From assembly GCA_030426245.1 (NCBI GenBank), contig JAUHYZ010000004.1:1-64000 (forward strand): a stretch of 64,000 nt of DNA. Direction: 5' to 3'. A model generated the notes under the pieces. It was not told the DNA's origin. It saw nothing but the letters and a program-made list of their open reading frames with translations, and ran no database searches. This document shows positions 1 to 8,828 of the stretch, in pieces (positions within the stretch are counted from its first letter, which is position 1; every line of letters starts with the position of its first letter). The stretch is from Alphaproteobacteria bacterium. GTDB taxonomy: Bacteria > Pseudomonadota > Alphaproteobacteria > Sphingomonadales > Sphingomonadaceae. The position numbers and the translations under genes are program-made.

Positions 1-1497
1 CGATTTCACGATCAGCCCGGCGCATTGCAGCAGGTTCCTGAGCTCGATCAGGTCGGTCGTGACGCGGAAATGGCCGTAATAGTCCTCCACCTCGTCGGTC
101 AGCAGCTTGATGCGGTGCTGCGCACGTTCCAGCCGCTTGGTGGTGCGCACGATCCCGACATAGTTCCACATGAAGCGGCGGATCTCCGTCCAGTTCTGCT
201 TGATGATCACCTCTTCGTCGGAATCGGTCACCCGGCTTTCGTCCCACGGGCGGATCGCCGGCGGCGCGTCGAACTGGTCCCAATTGGCGAGAATGTCTTC
301 GGCGGCCGCCGCGCCGAACACGAAACATTCCAGCAGCGAGTTGGATGCCAGGCGGTTGGCGCCGTGCAGGCCGCTTTCGCTGCATTCGCCCGCCGCATAG
401 AGGCCCGGCAGGTCGGTCCGCCCCGCCAGATCGATCAGGATCCCCCCGCATGTGTAATGCTGCGCGGGCACCACCGGGATCGGTTCGCGCGTCATGTCGA
501 TGCCCAGCGTCAGCAGCTTTTCATGGATCGTCGGGAAATGCTCCCGCACGAAATCCGGCGGCTTGTGACTAATGTCGAGATGCACGAAATCGAGCCCGAG
601 GCGCTTGATTTCAGCGTCGATCGCACGGGCGACGACATCGCGCGGGGCCAGCTCCATCCGCTTGGCATCGTAATATTCCATGAAGCGCGCGCCAGTGCGC
701 GGATTGATCAGGCGGCCGCCTTCACCGCGCACCGCCTCCGTGATCAGGAAGTTCTTGACCTCCAGATTGTAAAGGCAGGTCGGGTGGAACTGCATCATCT
801 CCATGTTGGAGACCCGCGCCCCGGCGCGCCAGGCCATGGCGATCCCGTCCCCCGTGGCGCCGCGCGGCGCGGTGGAGAACTGATAGACGCGCCCCGCCCC
901 GCCCGATGCCATGATCGTCGCCCGGGCCAGATGCGCCTCTACCCGGCCGGTTTCTTCATTGAGCGCATAGGCGCCCCACACCCTTCCCGAACCCGAATAG
1001 CGCTGTTCATGCTTGCCGGTGATCAGATCGATGCAGCTGCGGTTGGGCAGCAAGGTGATATTGGGGTGTTCCTCCGCGGCCTTGAGCAGCGCGGTCTGCA
1101 CCGCCCAGCCGGTAGCGTCGGCAACATGGACGATGCGGCGGTGCGAATGCCCGCCTTCGCGCGTCAGATGCAGGTCCGGCCCTTCGGTATTGAAGGGCAC
1201 GCCCAGTTCGACCAGCCGGGCGATCGCCTGCGGTGCGCGTTCGATCACGAATTCGACCGTTTCCAGCCGGTTGAGCCCGGCGCCCGCCACCATCGTGTCG
1301 CGAATATGCTCCTCGAACGTGTCGCCTGCATCGAGCACGGCGGCGATCCCGCCTTGCGCCCAGGCGGTGGAGCCCGAAGTAAGCTTGCCCTTCGCGAGCA
1401 CGATCACCTTGCATTCTTCGGCCAGCGTCAATGCCGCCGTCAGCCCCGCGGCGCCGGACCCGATGACGAGGACATCGTGGTCCGCCCTTATGTTCAC
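1..1497 (-). CDS. nadB: L-aspartate oxidase NadB (3' end beyond window)
   Basis: Oxidises L-aspartate to iminoaspartate, the first step of de novo NAD synthesis; a cytoplasmic FAD enzyme. This frame is missing from the ORF track because it has no stop inside the window. The reading frame has 499 codons, so roughly the last 30-40 residues lie off the left edge. Visible: an N-terminal dinucleotide-binding GSGAAG at about residues 13-18, the aspartate-oxidase-type segment STAWAQGGIAAV, and the fumarate-reductase-superfamily motifs FHPT and QHYTCGGI. These fit NadB better than SdhA (SdhA is longer and differs in the N-terminal segment). The start is a GTG whose bases overlap the stop of the upstream ABC ATPase gene (GTGA, 4 bp), so the two are probably translationally coupled. 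A quinolinate synthase partner is not visible here. Confidence 0.9.
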   Translation of the reverse strand, partial: MNIRADHDVLVIGSGAAGLTAALTLAEECKVIVLAKGKLTSGSTAWAQGGIAAVLDAGDTFEEHIRDTMVAGAGLNRLETVEFVIERAPQAIARLVELGVPFNTEGPDLHLTREGGHSHRRIVHVADATGWAVQTALLKAAEEHPNITLLPNRSCIDLITGKHEQRYSGSGRVWGAYALNEETGRVEAHLARATIMASGGAGRVYQFSTAPRGATGDGIAMAWRAGARVSNMEMMQFHPTCLYNLEVKNFLITEAVRGEGGRLINPRTGARFMEYYDAKRMELAPRDVVARAIDAEIKRLGLDFVHLDISHKPPDFVREHFPTIHEKLLTLGIDMTREPIPVVPAQHYTCGGILIDLAGRTDLPGLYAAGECSESGLHGANRLASNSLLECFVFGAAAAEDILANWDQFDAPPAIRPWDESRVTDSDEEVIIKQNWTEIRRFMWNYVGIVRTTKRLERAQHRIKLLTDEVEDYYGHFRVTTDLIELRNLLQCAGLIVKS

Positions 1498-2447
1498 GCC
1501 GCCTCTTTCGCGCTGGTCAGATGGACGAACACATCTTCAAGATCGGCTTCCCGCGTCGTCACATCCTCGATCCCGAAGCCCTGCCCCTGCACCAGGGCCA
1601 GCACTTCGCCGGTATTCACCTTTTCGGTATCGAAAGTAATCTCGATCATGCGTTCGCCGGTCTTGGCCGTCCTGGTGAAGGCGGGATGCGTCGGCAAATG
1701 TTCGATATCGCGGTCGAGCGTGAAGGCGACGATCTTCTCGCTCATCATCGAAACCAGTTCGCGCGTGGGCTTGTTGGTGATCAGCCGGCCGTGATTGATG
1801 ATCGCGATCCGGTCACACAATTGCTCCGCCTCTTCGAGGTAATGCGTGGTCAGCACCACCGTCACCCCGCTATCGTTGAGCTCGCACACCAGTTCCCACA
1901 GCAGGCGGCGCAGTTCCACGTCGACGCCCGCAGTCGGCTCGTCCAGCACCAGGATCGGCGGCGAATGCACCATCGCCTTGGCCACCATCAGCCGCCGCTT
2001 CATGCCGCCAGACAATGTCCGCGCATAGGCGTTGCGCTTATCTTCCAGATGGACCGCCTTCAGCAGCTCTTCGGAACGCCGCATCGCCTTGGCGACGCCC
2101 CACATGCCCCCCTGGATCTCCAGCACCTCGAACGGCGTGAAAAACGGATCGAACACGATTTCCTGCGGCACGATGCCGATCGACGCCTTGGCGTTGCGCA
2201 TATCGGCATCGATATCGTGGCCCCACACGCTCACCTGGCCGGACGTCTTCACGACCATTCCGGCAATGATGTTGATCAGCGTGGACTTGCCCGCGCCATT
2301 GGGCCCCAGCAGGCCGAATATTCCGCCCTGGGGGACATCCAGGCTCACGCCGTCCAGCGCCAGCTTGCCGTCACCGTCTTCCGATCCGGTGGGGGCATAG
2401 CGCTTGACCACGTCCCGGATCGAGATTGCTGCATCACTCTCGCTCAT
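1494..2447 (-). CDS. ABC transporter ATP-binding protein (ABC-2 / YadG type)
   Basis: Cytoplasmic ATPase subunit of an ABC-2 type exporter. It carries Walker A (GPNGAGKST), the signature LSGGMKRR, Walker B with LDEPTAGVD, and a switch histidine in TTHYLEEAE. The C-terminal ~100 residues form the extension common in YadG/CcmA/NodI-like ATPases. The ORF opens at 2471 but I prefer the internal ATG at 2447 (MSESDAA), since family homology begins a few residues later; neither start has a strong Shine-Dalgarno site. No permease gene lies next to it in the window, which is unusual because YadG-type ATPases normally sit beside a YadH-type permease. It overlaps nadB by 4 bp, so they are likely cotranscribed. 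The substrate cannot be inferred. Confidence 0.9.
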   Translation of the reverse strand: MSESDAAISIRDVVKRYAPTGSEDGDGKLALDGVSLDVPQGGIFGLLGPNGAGKSTLINIIAGMVVKTSGQVSVWGHDIDADMRNAKASIGIVPQEIVFDPFFTPFEVLEIQGGMWGVAKAMRRSEELLKAVHLEDKRNAYARTLSGGMKRRLMVAKAMVHSPPILVLDEPTAGVDVELRRLLWELVCELNDSGVTVVLTTHYLEEAEQLCDRIAIINHGRLITNKPTRELVSMMSEKIVAFTLDRDIEHLPTHPAFTRTAKTGERMIEITFDTEKVNTGEVLALVQGQGFGIEDVTTREADLEDVFVHLTSAKEAA

Positions 2448-2569
2448 AGCTGGCATCCATTGGGCCACCAATGGCGTGACGTAAAGAGGGCGATACGTTC
2501 AGCACTATAACGGCCAGGCATGCAATCCCGGTTGCAGAACCGCGTCTGTGGCGGTAGTTGCAGCGCAGC

Positions 2570-2824
2570 ATGATTCCACCACCCGAAACCACTCTGGTCG
2601 AAACCACGCGCGTCAGCTGCGACGGTTCAGCGGGCATTCGCGGCGGCGCGGACTATCGCTCTTCCGCGCTGGGCCATCCGCGCGTCTATCTCGAGATCGA
2701 CGAGCATGGCTATGTCGATTGCGGCTATTGCGACCGGCGCTTCATCCTGAAGGGCGGCCCGGCGGACGGTGCGGACCAGTCCCAGTTGCCCGACATTTCC
2801 GAAGGCGCCAGCCCGGAAACCTGA
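2570..2824 (+). CDS. CHCC-type zinc-finger protein (zf-CHCC, NDUFS6-like)
   Basis: A small protein of 84 residues. The conserved part is GHPRVYLEID followed by the metal-binding CGYCDRRF, the hallmark of the zf-CHCC family. In mitochondria and many alphaproteobacteria this fold occurs in the NDUFS6 accessory subunit of complex I, so a role with respiratory complex I is possible but is inference from the family only. I choose the ATG at 2570 over the TTG at 2558 because the four extra residues look unconserved. It stands alone, divergent from the ABC-nadB pair and convergent with the GNAT gene 10 bp downstream. Confidence 0.82.
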   Translation: MIPPPETTLVETTRVSCDGSAGIRGGADYRSSALGHPRVYLEIDEHGYVDCGYCDRRFILKGGPADGADQSQLPDISEGASPET

Positions 2825-2834
2825 GCTTTGAGAC

Positions 2835-3296
2835 CTAGCCGAAGCGCGGTACGTCCGGATTGGCAAGGTCCAGAACATGCGAGACGTTCTTGCCCTCTAC
2901 CGCGTGGAAGCCCAGCCTTTCGTAAAACATGGCCCCAGCAGGTGTCGTTGTCCTGAGGCGCAACAGCACAAAGCATTCCCTGGCTCGCGCGACAATCCGA
3001 TCCACCAGCGCGCGGCCAATGCCCGCCCTGCGAAAGTCGGCAAGAACATAAAGATGCCGCACACGCCCGATTGCGGGATCACCGAGATATGGATCCTGGT
3101 TGAGCCCGCCGATCCCGACCAACCTGCCATCCAGCAATGCCGTGTAGTATGCTTCGCCTTCCCTATCGAAGCGGTTCGCCCCGGCGGCCCAATCCCGCTG
3201 CAACCGCTCCATAAAGGCAAAGCCCTGGCTGCCTGCTTCGGCCGCCAATGGGCCGATCTCCGGGCCAAGCGTGCCGGTTTCCTCGATCCTCACCAT
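2835..3296 (-). CDS. GNAT family N-acetyltransferase
   Basis: Transfers an acetyl group from acetyl-CoA to an unknown acceptor; cytosolic. The acetyl-CoA-binding loop is visible as the segment LADFRRAGIGRALVDRIV, followed by the late GNAT motif in FYERLGFH. At 153 residues from the ATG at 3296 it has normal single-domain GNAT length. The ORF could extend to 3377, but the extra 27 residues are Ser/Arg-rich and unlike a GNAT N-terminus. The gene is followed immediately by the convergent zf-CHCC gene and preceded by a lower-GC orphan in the same orientation, 43 bp away. The substrate is unknown. Confidence 0.8.
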   Translation of the reverse strand: MVRIEETGTLGPEIGPLAAEAGSQGFAFMERLQRDWAAGANRFDREGEAYYTALLDGRLVGIGGLNQDPYLGDPAIGRVRHLYVLADFRRAGIGRALVDRIVARARECFVLLRLRTTTPAGAMFYERLGFHAVEGKNVSHVLDLANPDVPRFG

Positions 3297-3339
3297 CCCG
3301 CATCCCCTCGATCCGGTGCCGACACGCGAATGAAGGCGT

Positions 3340-5187
3340 CTAGTTGATCTGGCTCCCTCCGAAGTCTGCGATGCCAATGTCGTTAGGCGTGACCTTCAGA
3401 TAGCCCTCATCCTCGTCATACTCTACCTTGTCGACATATCCGCTATTGTCCCGGAACCATTCCGCCAGCTCGCCCATTTGCGCCGATCCCAGCAGCGCAT
3501 CGGCGCTCGCCTCAGTGGCATTTCCGTTACCAATTCGGCGCATCAGGTCTTGTAGGTTGCTCGGGCCGAAACGTTCGACAAGTGCCGGATCATCTTCCGG
3601 CCCTGGCGTTACCGTGTCGAAGACGTTGAAGCCGCCAAAGCTCGCGCGCGGCGGGGAAGCAGGTTCTGGCAGAGCCTCCAGCGCACGGCCAATATCGCGC
3701 GCTTGTTGCGCATAGCGATCCCGATCAGCGCTAGTCGCGGTTTGATCGAGCGCGAGATGAGCGAAGCCGACCTGCTGGATGCGAAGTTTGCGATGGTAAT
3801 GCGAATAGAGCCGCTCCAGCGCCGGGCGGATCGGATCTTCCGGCGCCATTTCGCGGACCGCATTTGCCGCTCCCCTCGCCTCCTCCGTCAGGGTATCGAC
3901 ATCCTGCCGCTGCGGATACAGGCCCGGCGGCTGTTCGTTGCGTACGCTATGCACGTCAAGCTCACCTCCCGATGGCACCAACGGATCAGCGACCACAAGC
4001 GGCGGGATCATGCATTGGTAGTGCTGGTCGATTTCCTCCTGCGTGAGAGGTTGCATCTGATCTTCGGGCAAGCTGCTGTCGCTTGCCGGATTGAGGACGA
4101 CTCCCCCGATCTGTTCGAACACATCATCGGGCAAGGGCTTGCCTGCGACCCACCCTTGCAAGAAACGACGCGTTTCATCGCTGATCTGCACCTGTTCCTC
4201 GATCGCCCCGATCTTGTCGGAATACATCTGGCGACGTCCGGCATCCTGCTCGACCAACCGCGCGGCATGCAGGGAGTGATAATCGTCCAGCACGTCCTTC
4301 AGTACGCGCAGATAGCTGCGCGCATGCGACGCCCTAGACGCTGGGTCGAGATCAGGCTGGCTCAGCAGCTCGCCATATCCGCTCAACTGGGTCAATTGGT
4401 CTTGTGTCGTGCGATGCCGCGTCAGCCAGTTGGATGGCCTCTCCTCACGCCCATCGACGATTTGCAGGCATTCGTCTGTTGGAGGTGCCAGCGGGCTGAA
4501 CAGCGCGGGCGGATCAACCTTCGTGCGTTCCAGCAGCGTGCGCCAGTCCGGATATTCGATACCATTCTGAAGGGGCTGGGCGTCCTCCTGATCTTGCTGT
4601 TGCTCCTGGCTACTTACCTGCTGTTGAACCTGCGGTGGCGCACAAGGATCCGGTGCGTTTGACTGTGTCTGCCCAGATTTCTTGCGCCATTCGCCATGCC
4701 CGCTCAGGTGCGATTTTCCGGTCGGGTTGAGATACAGAAAGCCCGACTCCGGTCGAATGCCAATTACGCTGGGATCCCAATATCCTCGCTGCTGTTCGGG
4801 GTCGTAGGTGGCTGTAACGTCAATGACAAACATTTCGCCATCGCGCGATTCATGCTGCGTGGTGCCGTCCGGGCCATAGTGGAATACCTCGCGAAAGCCG
4901 CGAAAAACGATCATGCCTGGCTGGTAGCCATACTCTTCGGTATATTGGTTGAGGCTGGTCAGCCGCCCTTCCACGCCGCCATCAGCGGACAATGTAAATA
5001 CCAATGTTCCGCCAGTGGGGTCAGTGTGATCGCCCCACGGGCTGTAGGAAGTCCAGGTGCCCAGCAGCCAGCCGAAATCATCGCATCTACGCTCAAGCTG
5101 GGTCCCAGATGACTGGGCGAAAGCAGGAGCGGAAAAGGTAACCGCCACCGCCACGCCTATTGCAGAACATAGTGCACGAACATCCAT
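3340..5187 (-). CDS. Secreted or periplasmic orphan protein, 615 aa, function unknown
   Basis: I do not recognise a family with confidence. The protein starts with a clear Sec signal peptide ending in AFAQS at about residue 25. Residues ~30-170 look like a compact beta-rich domain beginning CDDFGWLLGTWT, reminiscent of lipocalin-like DUFs, then a Gln/Pro-rich linker (QQQVSSQEQQQDQED) around 185-200, then a long charged, mostly helical C-terminal part with no membrane segment. The start is well supported by AAAGGAGG five bases upstream of the ATG. Base composition is lower in GC than the neighbours and synonymous codon choice is more relaxed, suggesting recent acquisition or weak selection. 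A dyad CGAGT-N6-ACTCG lies 16 bp upstream of the ATG. Confidence 0.7.
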   Translation of the reverse strand: MDVRALCSAIGVAVAVTFSAPAFAQSSGTQLERRCDDFGWLLGTWTSYSPWGDHTDPTGGTLVFTLSADGGVEGRLTSLNQYTEEYGYQPGMIVFRGFREVFHYGPDGTTQHESRDGEMFVIDVTATYDPEQQRGYWDPSVIGIRPESGFLYLNPTGKSHLSGHGEWRKKSGQTQSNAPDPCAPPQVQQQVSSQEQQQDQEDAQPLQNGIEYPDWRTLLERTKVDPPALFSPLAPPTDECLQIVDGREERPSNWLTRHRTTQDQLTQLSGYGELLSQPDLDPASRASHARSYLRVLKDVLDDYHSLHAARLVEQDAGRRQMYSDKIGAIEEQVQISDETRRFLQGWVAGKPLPDDVFEQIGGVVLNPASDSSLPEDQMQPLTQEEIDQHYQCMIPPLVVADPLVPSGGELDVHSVRNEQPPGLYPQRQDVDTLTEEARGAANAVREMAPEDPIRPALERLYSHYHRKLRIQQVGFAHLALDQTATSADRDRYAQQARDIGRALEALPEPASPPRASFGGFNVFDTVTPGPEDDPALVERFGPSNLQDLMRRIGNGNATEASADALLGSAQMGELAEWFRDNSGYVDKVEYDEDEGYLKVTPNDIGIADFGGSQIN

Positions 5188-5202
5188 TCAAGCCTCCTTT
5201 CT

Positions 5203-5218
5203 CGAGTACTAGCACTCG
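5203..5218. promoter_or_regulatory. Inverted repeat upstream of the secreted orphan gene
   Basis: CGAGT-N6-ACTCG lies just upstream of the Shine-Dalgarno site of the minus-strand 615-aa gene, in the position expected for an operator or a leader hairpin. I see no good -10/-35 pair with it. Function unproven. Confidence 0.3.
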
Positions 5219-5383
5219 GAAGGTCAGCTTCCCACCCAGTTTCAGACATTGAGCCATTCTAACGTGCATGTCCGCAACGGGTCGTTGGCAGACGGTCCGG
5301 TTCTGCAACCACGCAGCCCCACCGATTGCTCGCTTCGGCAATGCGTTCTGGCGTGATGCGACACAGGCCCTATATTGGCCTGC

Positions 5384-6808
5384 ATGACACTGACAGATCC
5401 GCGCGCCCTGCTTTATGGCGAGGGCAAGCTCTCGCCCGAAGAAGCCCAGGCCCTTGCCGCAGAGACGCTGAAGAGCTGCGACGATGGCGAACTCTATCTG
5501 CAATTCAGCGCCACGGAGAGCTTCGCCTTCGATGACGGACGGCTGAAAACGGCCGACTATTCGCGCGATTCGGGCTTCGGCCTGCGCGGCGTTTCCGGCG
5601 AGATGACCGGCTTTGCCCATGCCAACGAGATCAGCGCGGCCGCCATTGCCCGTGCGGGCGAAACGCTGCAGCTGCTCGATCCGGCAAAGGGGCCGCATTC
5701 CGCGCCGCCGCGCAAGAGCAACCGCCACCTTTACACCGATGCCAGCCCGCTCGACCTGGTGCCGTTTTCGCGCAAGGTCGAACTGCTCGAGGCGATCGAT
5801 GCCGCGGCGCGTGCCCGCGATCCGCGCGTTGCGCAGGTCACGGCGAGCCTGGCGGGCAGCTGGTCCGTAGTCGATATCGTGCGCGCGGACGGCTTCATGG
5901 CAACCGATATCCGCCCGCTGGTGCGGCTCAATGTCCAGATCACGGCGGAGGAAGGCGATAGGCGGGAAACCGGCGTTTACGGCATGGGCGGGCGCTATCT
6001 CTACGATCAGCTGCTGCAGCAGGAAACCTGGGACGGCGTGATCGACCAGGCACTGGCGCAGGCGCTGACCAATCTGGAAAGCGTGGCCGCGCCTGCAGGC
6101 GAGATGACCGTGCTGCTGGGCCCCGGCTGGCCGGGCGTGCTGCTGCATGAGGCCGTGGGGCACGGGCTGGAAGGCGATTTCAACCGCAAGGGGACCAGCG
6201 CCTTTTCCGGCCGCATCGGCGAACGCGTGGCCGCCCCCGGCGTTACCGTGGTGGATGACGGTTCGATCAACGACCGGCGCGGTTCGCTGTCGATCGACGA
6301 CGAAGGTACGCCCACCGGCGAGACCGTGCTGATCGAGGACGGGATCCTCAAGACCTATATGCAGGACCGGCTGAATGCCCGCCTGATGGGGATGGAGCCG
6401 ACCGGCAATGGCCGCCGCGAAAGCTACGCCCATCCCCCCATGCCGCGCATGACCAACACGTTCATGCGCGCGGGCGAAGACGATCCGGAAGCATTGCTGG
6501 GCCAGGTGAAGAACGGCATCTTCGCCAAGAGCTTCGGCGGCGGGCAGGTCGACATCGTGTCGGGCAAGTTCGTTTTCTCCTGCACCGAAGCCTACAAGGT
6601 GGAGAACGGCAAGCTCGGGCCGCCGATCAAGGGCGCCACGCTGATCGGCGACGGGCCCAGCGTGCTGACCCGGGTGAAGGGCATCGGCAACGATCTGGAA
6701 CTCGATCCCGGCATCGGCATGTGCGGCAAGGCGGGGCAGGGCGTGCCGGCTGGAGTTGGCCAGCCGACCTTGCTGATCGACGGAATTACTGTTGGCGGCA
6801 CGGGCTAG
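5384..6808 (+). CDS. tldD: TldD family metalloprotease subunit
   Basis: TldD pairs with PmbA (TldE) to form a zinc metalloprotease that degrades unfolded peptides and processes some RiPP precursors; cytoplasmic. The zinc-binding HExxxH is visible as HEAVGHGLE at about residue 250, and the C-terminal half carries the conserved SFGGGQVDIVSGKF and the Gly-rich end GIGMCGKAGQG. Length is 474 residues, normal for the family. The start is the ATG at 5384, because the TTG at 5375 adds only three residues. PmbA is not in the window, so the partner must be encoded elsewhere. No RiPP-like gene is evident nearby; the small secreted protein that follows is not an obvious substrate. Confidence 0.95.
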   Translation: MTLTDPRALLYGEGKLSPEEAQALAAETLKSCDDGELYLQFSATESFAFDDGRLKTADYSRDSGFGLRGVSGEMTGFAHANEISAAAIARAGETLQLLDPAKGPHSAPPRKSNRHLYTDASPLDLVPFSRKVELLEAIDAAARARDPRVAQVTASLAGSWSVVDIVRADGFMATDIRPLVRLNVQITAEEGDRRETGVYGMGGRYLYDQLLQQETWDGVIDQALAQALTNLESVAAPAGEMTVLLGPGWPGVLLHEAVGHGLEGDFNRKGTSAFSGRIGERVAAPGVTVVDDGSINDRRGSLSIDDEGTPTGETVLIEDGILKTYMQDRLNARLMGMEPTGNGRRESYAHPPMPRMTNTFMRAGEDDPEALLGQVKNGIFAKSFGGGQVDIVSGKFVFSCTEAYKVENGKLGPPIKGATLIGDGPSVLTRVKGIGNDLELDPGIGMCGKAGQGVPAGVGQPTLLIDGITVGGTG

Positions 6809-6874
6809 GATTAGACTGTCCGATGCAATACTTTCTCCGTCAGCATGCGTTCAGGATAAACAGCGTAATAAGCT

Positions 6875-6890
6875 TCCCATTCAAATGGGA
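6875..6890 (+). promoter_or_regulatory. Hairpin overlapping the ribosome binding region
   Basis: TCCCATT-CA-AATGGGA is a perfect 7-bp inverted repeat whose right arm contains the GGGA of the only plausible Shine-Dalgarno site (GGGAGAAA) for the gene starting at 6899. If folded in mRNA it would hide the site, suggesting translational control or a simple thermo-sensitive hairpin. The structure is read from sequence; its role is inference. Confidence 0.4.
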
Positions 6891-6898
6891 GAAACCCT

Positions 6899-7300
6899 AT
6901 GCGTAAGATAATCGCTGCAATTACACTATCCGCCCTTGCTGCCACCGGCACCGTCGCCAGCGCGGAAACCCGCGCGGAAAAAGGTGAAGCCAGGCTGGCG
7001 AAAATGCTCGAAGGCCGCACCGCTGGTGAGCCTGTGAAATGCATTAACACCATGGGCCGTGACGATCTGGAAGTGATCGACCATACCGCCGTCGTCTATG
7101 ATCGCGGCAATACGATCTATGTCGCCAGGCCATCCAACCCGCGCGATCTCAGCCCGTGGGACGTGCTGGTGATCAAGCGGACAATGGGTAGCCAGCTGTG
7201 CACGAATGACATCATGTACACGATCGACCAGAGCACCGGTTTCAGGACCGGCGTGGTGTTCCTTGACGATTTCGTGCCCTATACCAAAAACGAAGGCTAA
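6899..7300 (+). CDS. Small secreted protein, DUF6491-like, function unknown
   Basis: Encodes 133 residues with a clear signal peptide (MRKIIAAITLSALAATGTVA, cleavage near ASAE). The mature part has two cysteines, in KCINTMG and QLCTND, probably a disulfide, and the pattern Cys-Ile ... Val-Tyr-Asp ... Leu-Cys seen in small periplasmic proteins annotated DUF6491; that assignment is tentative. The gene is preceded by GGGAGAAA and a hairpin that overlaps it, and is followed 8 bp later by the DUF924 gene, so the two may share a transcript. Confidence 0.75.
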   Translation: MRKIIAAITLSALAATGTVASAETRAEKGEARLAKMLEGRTAGEPVKCINTMGRDDLEVIDHTAVVYDRGNTIYVARPSNPRDLSPWDVLVIKRTMGSQLCTNDIMYTIDQSTGFRTGVVFLDDFVPYTKNEG

Positions 7301-7308
7301 ATCTGCAT

Positions 7309-7863
7309 ATGGCCGCCCCAACGCGCCGCTGGGCGGCCGAATTGCTCCACTTCTGGTTCCACAAGCTTTCGCAGAATGACTGGTTTCGAGGCGGGCCGCA
7401 TGTCGATGCGGCGCTCAAGGCCCGCTTCGAACCGGATCTGCTGTGCCTGTGGCCGCGTCCGGCCGACGACTTTCTGAAAGACCCGCTGACCGCGCGCGCG
7501 GCCGTGTTGTTGTTCGACCAGGTGCCGCGCAATCTCTATCGCGGCACCCCGCGCGCATTCGCATTCGATCCCTTGGCGCGGACGATCTGCCGCGAATTCC
7601 TGGCGCGCGGATGGGACAGCGGGCTTGCGCGGGCAGAAAAACAGTTTCTGGCCATGCCGCTGATGCATAGCGAGCATAAGGCCGACCAGATCCATTCCCT
7701 GGCCTATTTTACCGCGCTGGGCGACAGCTTCACGCGCCGCTTTGCCGCCGCGCATCATGACATGGTCGCGCGATTCGGGCGGTTCCCCCACCGCAACGAC
7801 GCCTTGGGCCGCAAGAGCTCGCCTGCGGAAGTCAGGGCGATAGAGGCAGGGAACGCCTGGTAA
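7309..7863 (+). CDS. DUF924 family protein
   Basis: Encodes 184 residues with DUF924 hallmarks: an N-terminal LHFWF segment, WFRGGPHVDAALKARF, the central LLFDQVPRNLYRGTPRAFAFDP region, and the late histidine-rich AHHDMVARFGRFPHRN. DUF924 proteins are all-alpha, TPR-like and found in bacteria and eukaryotes; their biochemical function is not established. Length is normal. It follows the small secreted protein by 8 bp and is convergent with the methyltransferase-like gene on the other strand. Confidence 0.88.
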   Translation: MAAPTRRWAAELLHFWFHKLSQNDWFRGGPHVDAALKARFEPDLLCLWPRPADDFLKDPLTARAAVLLFDQVPRNLYRGTPRAFAFDPLARTICREFLARGWDSGLARAEKQFLAMPLMHSEHKADQIHSLAYFTALGDSFTRRFAAAHHDMVARFGRFPHRNDALGRKSSPAEVRAIEAGNAW

Positions 7864-7901
7864 GGCGGATAAGACGGGCTGCGGCGCCGGCTTGGGCCGA
7901 T

Positions 7902-8609
7902 CTAGTCCATCACGTGGCGGAAATTCGCAATCTCGGCATCCAGCCGGGCGTAGTCGATTTGCTCGTGCGGCGGCACGATGAACAGGCATTGCCTGCCGCA
8001 GACGTCTTCGCGCGGCACGAATTCCTCGACCACGTGATAATAGAGGCGGTTCACGTAGTCGTCGAAAATGATCTTCGTCCCGGGATCGGCATTTTTCAGC
8101 GCCGTGAGGAACGAGCAGACGCGAAACCGCCCGTCTACCAGGACGGTATCGGGCTTGACGTCCTGTTCCCACAGCCAGTCCGTATAATGCGCGAAATTGT
8201 CGCGCCGGGCATAGCTGACCGGGCGGCCCCATTCGCCGAGTTCGCCCAGATCGACATGATGGATCTCCAATTTGCGGGCTTCGTCCTCGGCTATGCCGCC
8301 TTTGACGGAATCGATCCATTCGCGGGAAGCATCGACAGCGAAGACGGAGGCGTCTGTATTGGCCAGAACCCATTCGGTGGATGCACCGCAGCCATATTCA
8401 CCGTAAATCTTCGTATCGCCGAGAACAGATTTGTAGAGCGAATAGTCGCCCTTGAACAAGTTCGACGACGGATTGTGCATCATCGAATAGATTTTGCTGC
8501 CGCCACGCCACATTATTGGCGGAGTAATCAATTTCGCTGTTTTTTCGATCATACGTCCAAATCGACGACTAGACATTGTAAAAGCCCAGTTGCGCCCGCC
8601 CTCCGGCAT
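7902..8609 (-). CDS. Class I SAM-methyltransferase-like protein, specificity unknown
   Basis: Encodes up to 235 residues. The segment YGEYGCGASTEWVLA resembles the glycine-rich SAM-binding motif I, with an acidic residue two strands later in VFAVDASREW, and DTVLVDGRFRV and KIIFDDYVNR look like later Rossmann strands. It resembles methyltransferase-like proteins often found in polysaccharide loci, but there is no such locus here. GC is lower than the surroundings. The start is uncertain: 8609 (MPEGG) or 8576 (MSSRRFG), both with weak ribosome binding sites. A perfect dyad lies about 70 bp upstream. Confidence 0.7.
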   Translation of the reverse strand: MPEGGRNWAFTMSSRRFGRMIEKTAKLITPPIMWRGGSKIYSMMHNPSSNLFKGDYSLYKSVLGDTKIYGEYGCGASTEWVLANTDASVFAVDASREWIDSVKGGIAEDEARKLEIHHVDLGELGEWGRPVSYARRDNFAHYTDWLWEQDVKPDTVLVDGRFRVCSFLTALKNADPGTKIIFDDYVNRLYYHVVEEFVPREDVCGRQCLFIVPPHEQIDYARLDAEIANFRHVMD

Positions 8610-8676
8610 TATTGCGACCGCTTTTTTGCATAGTTTTTCGGCGACCTCTCACAACTGTTATTCGACGAGCGGAGCA

Positions 8677-8695
8677 GTAATTCCATATGAATTAC
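8677..8695. promoter_or_regulatory. Perfect dyad GTAATTC-N5-GAATTAC
   Basis: A 7+7 bp inverted repeat in the AT-rich 219-bp gap between the methyltransferase-like gene and the end of guaA. The position, about 70 bp before the start of the minus-strand gene, suits an operator. No partner regulator is encoded nearby. Confidence 0.35.
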
Positions 8696-8828
8696 AATAG
8701 CCTGCGTCATAATAGGACACTGGCCTACACCCATCGGCAGCAATGCTACAGAAAATTGACCCGCCGGCGAGTCAAAGGTGCAGGAGCGATTCCCGCATGT
8801 GGCGGGTGTGGTATGGCAACCTAAACTG

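Noticed and set aside
25-1794. 589-codon plus-strand ORF at the left edge
   Set aside because: It is the shadow of nadB and the ABC ATPase, whose real minus-strand frames carry recognisable motifs.
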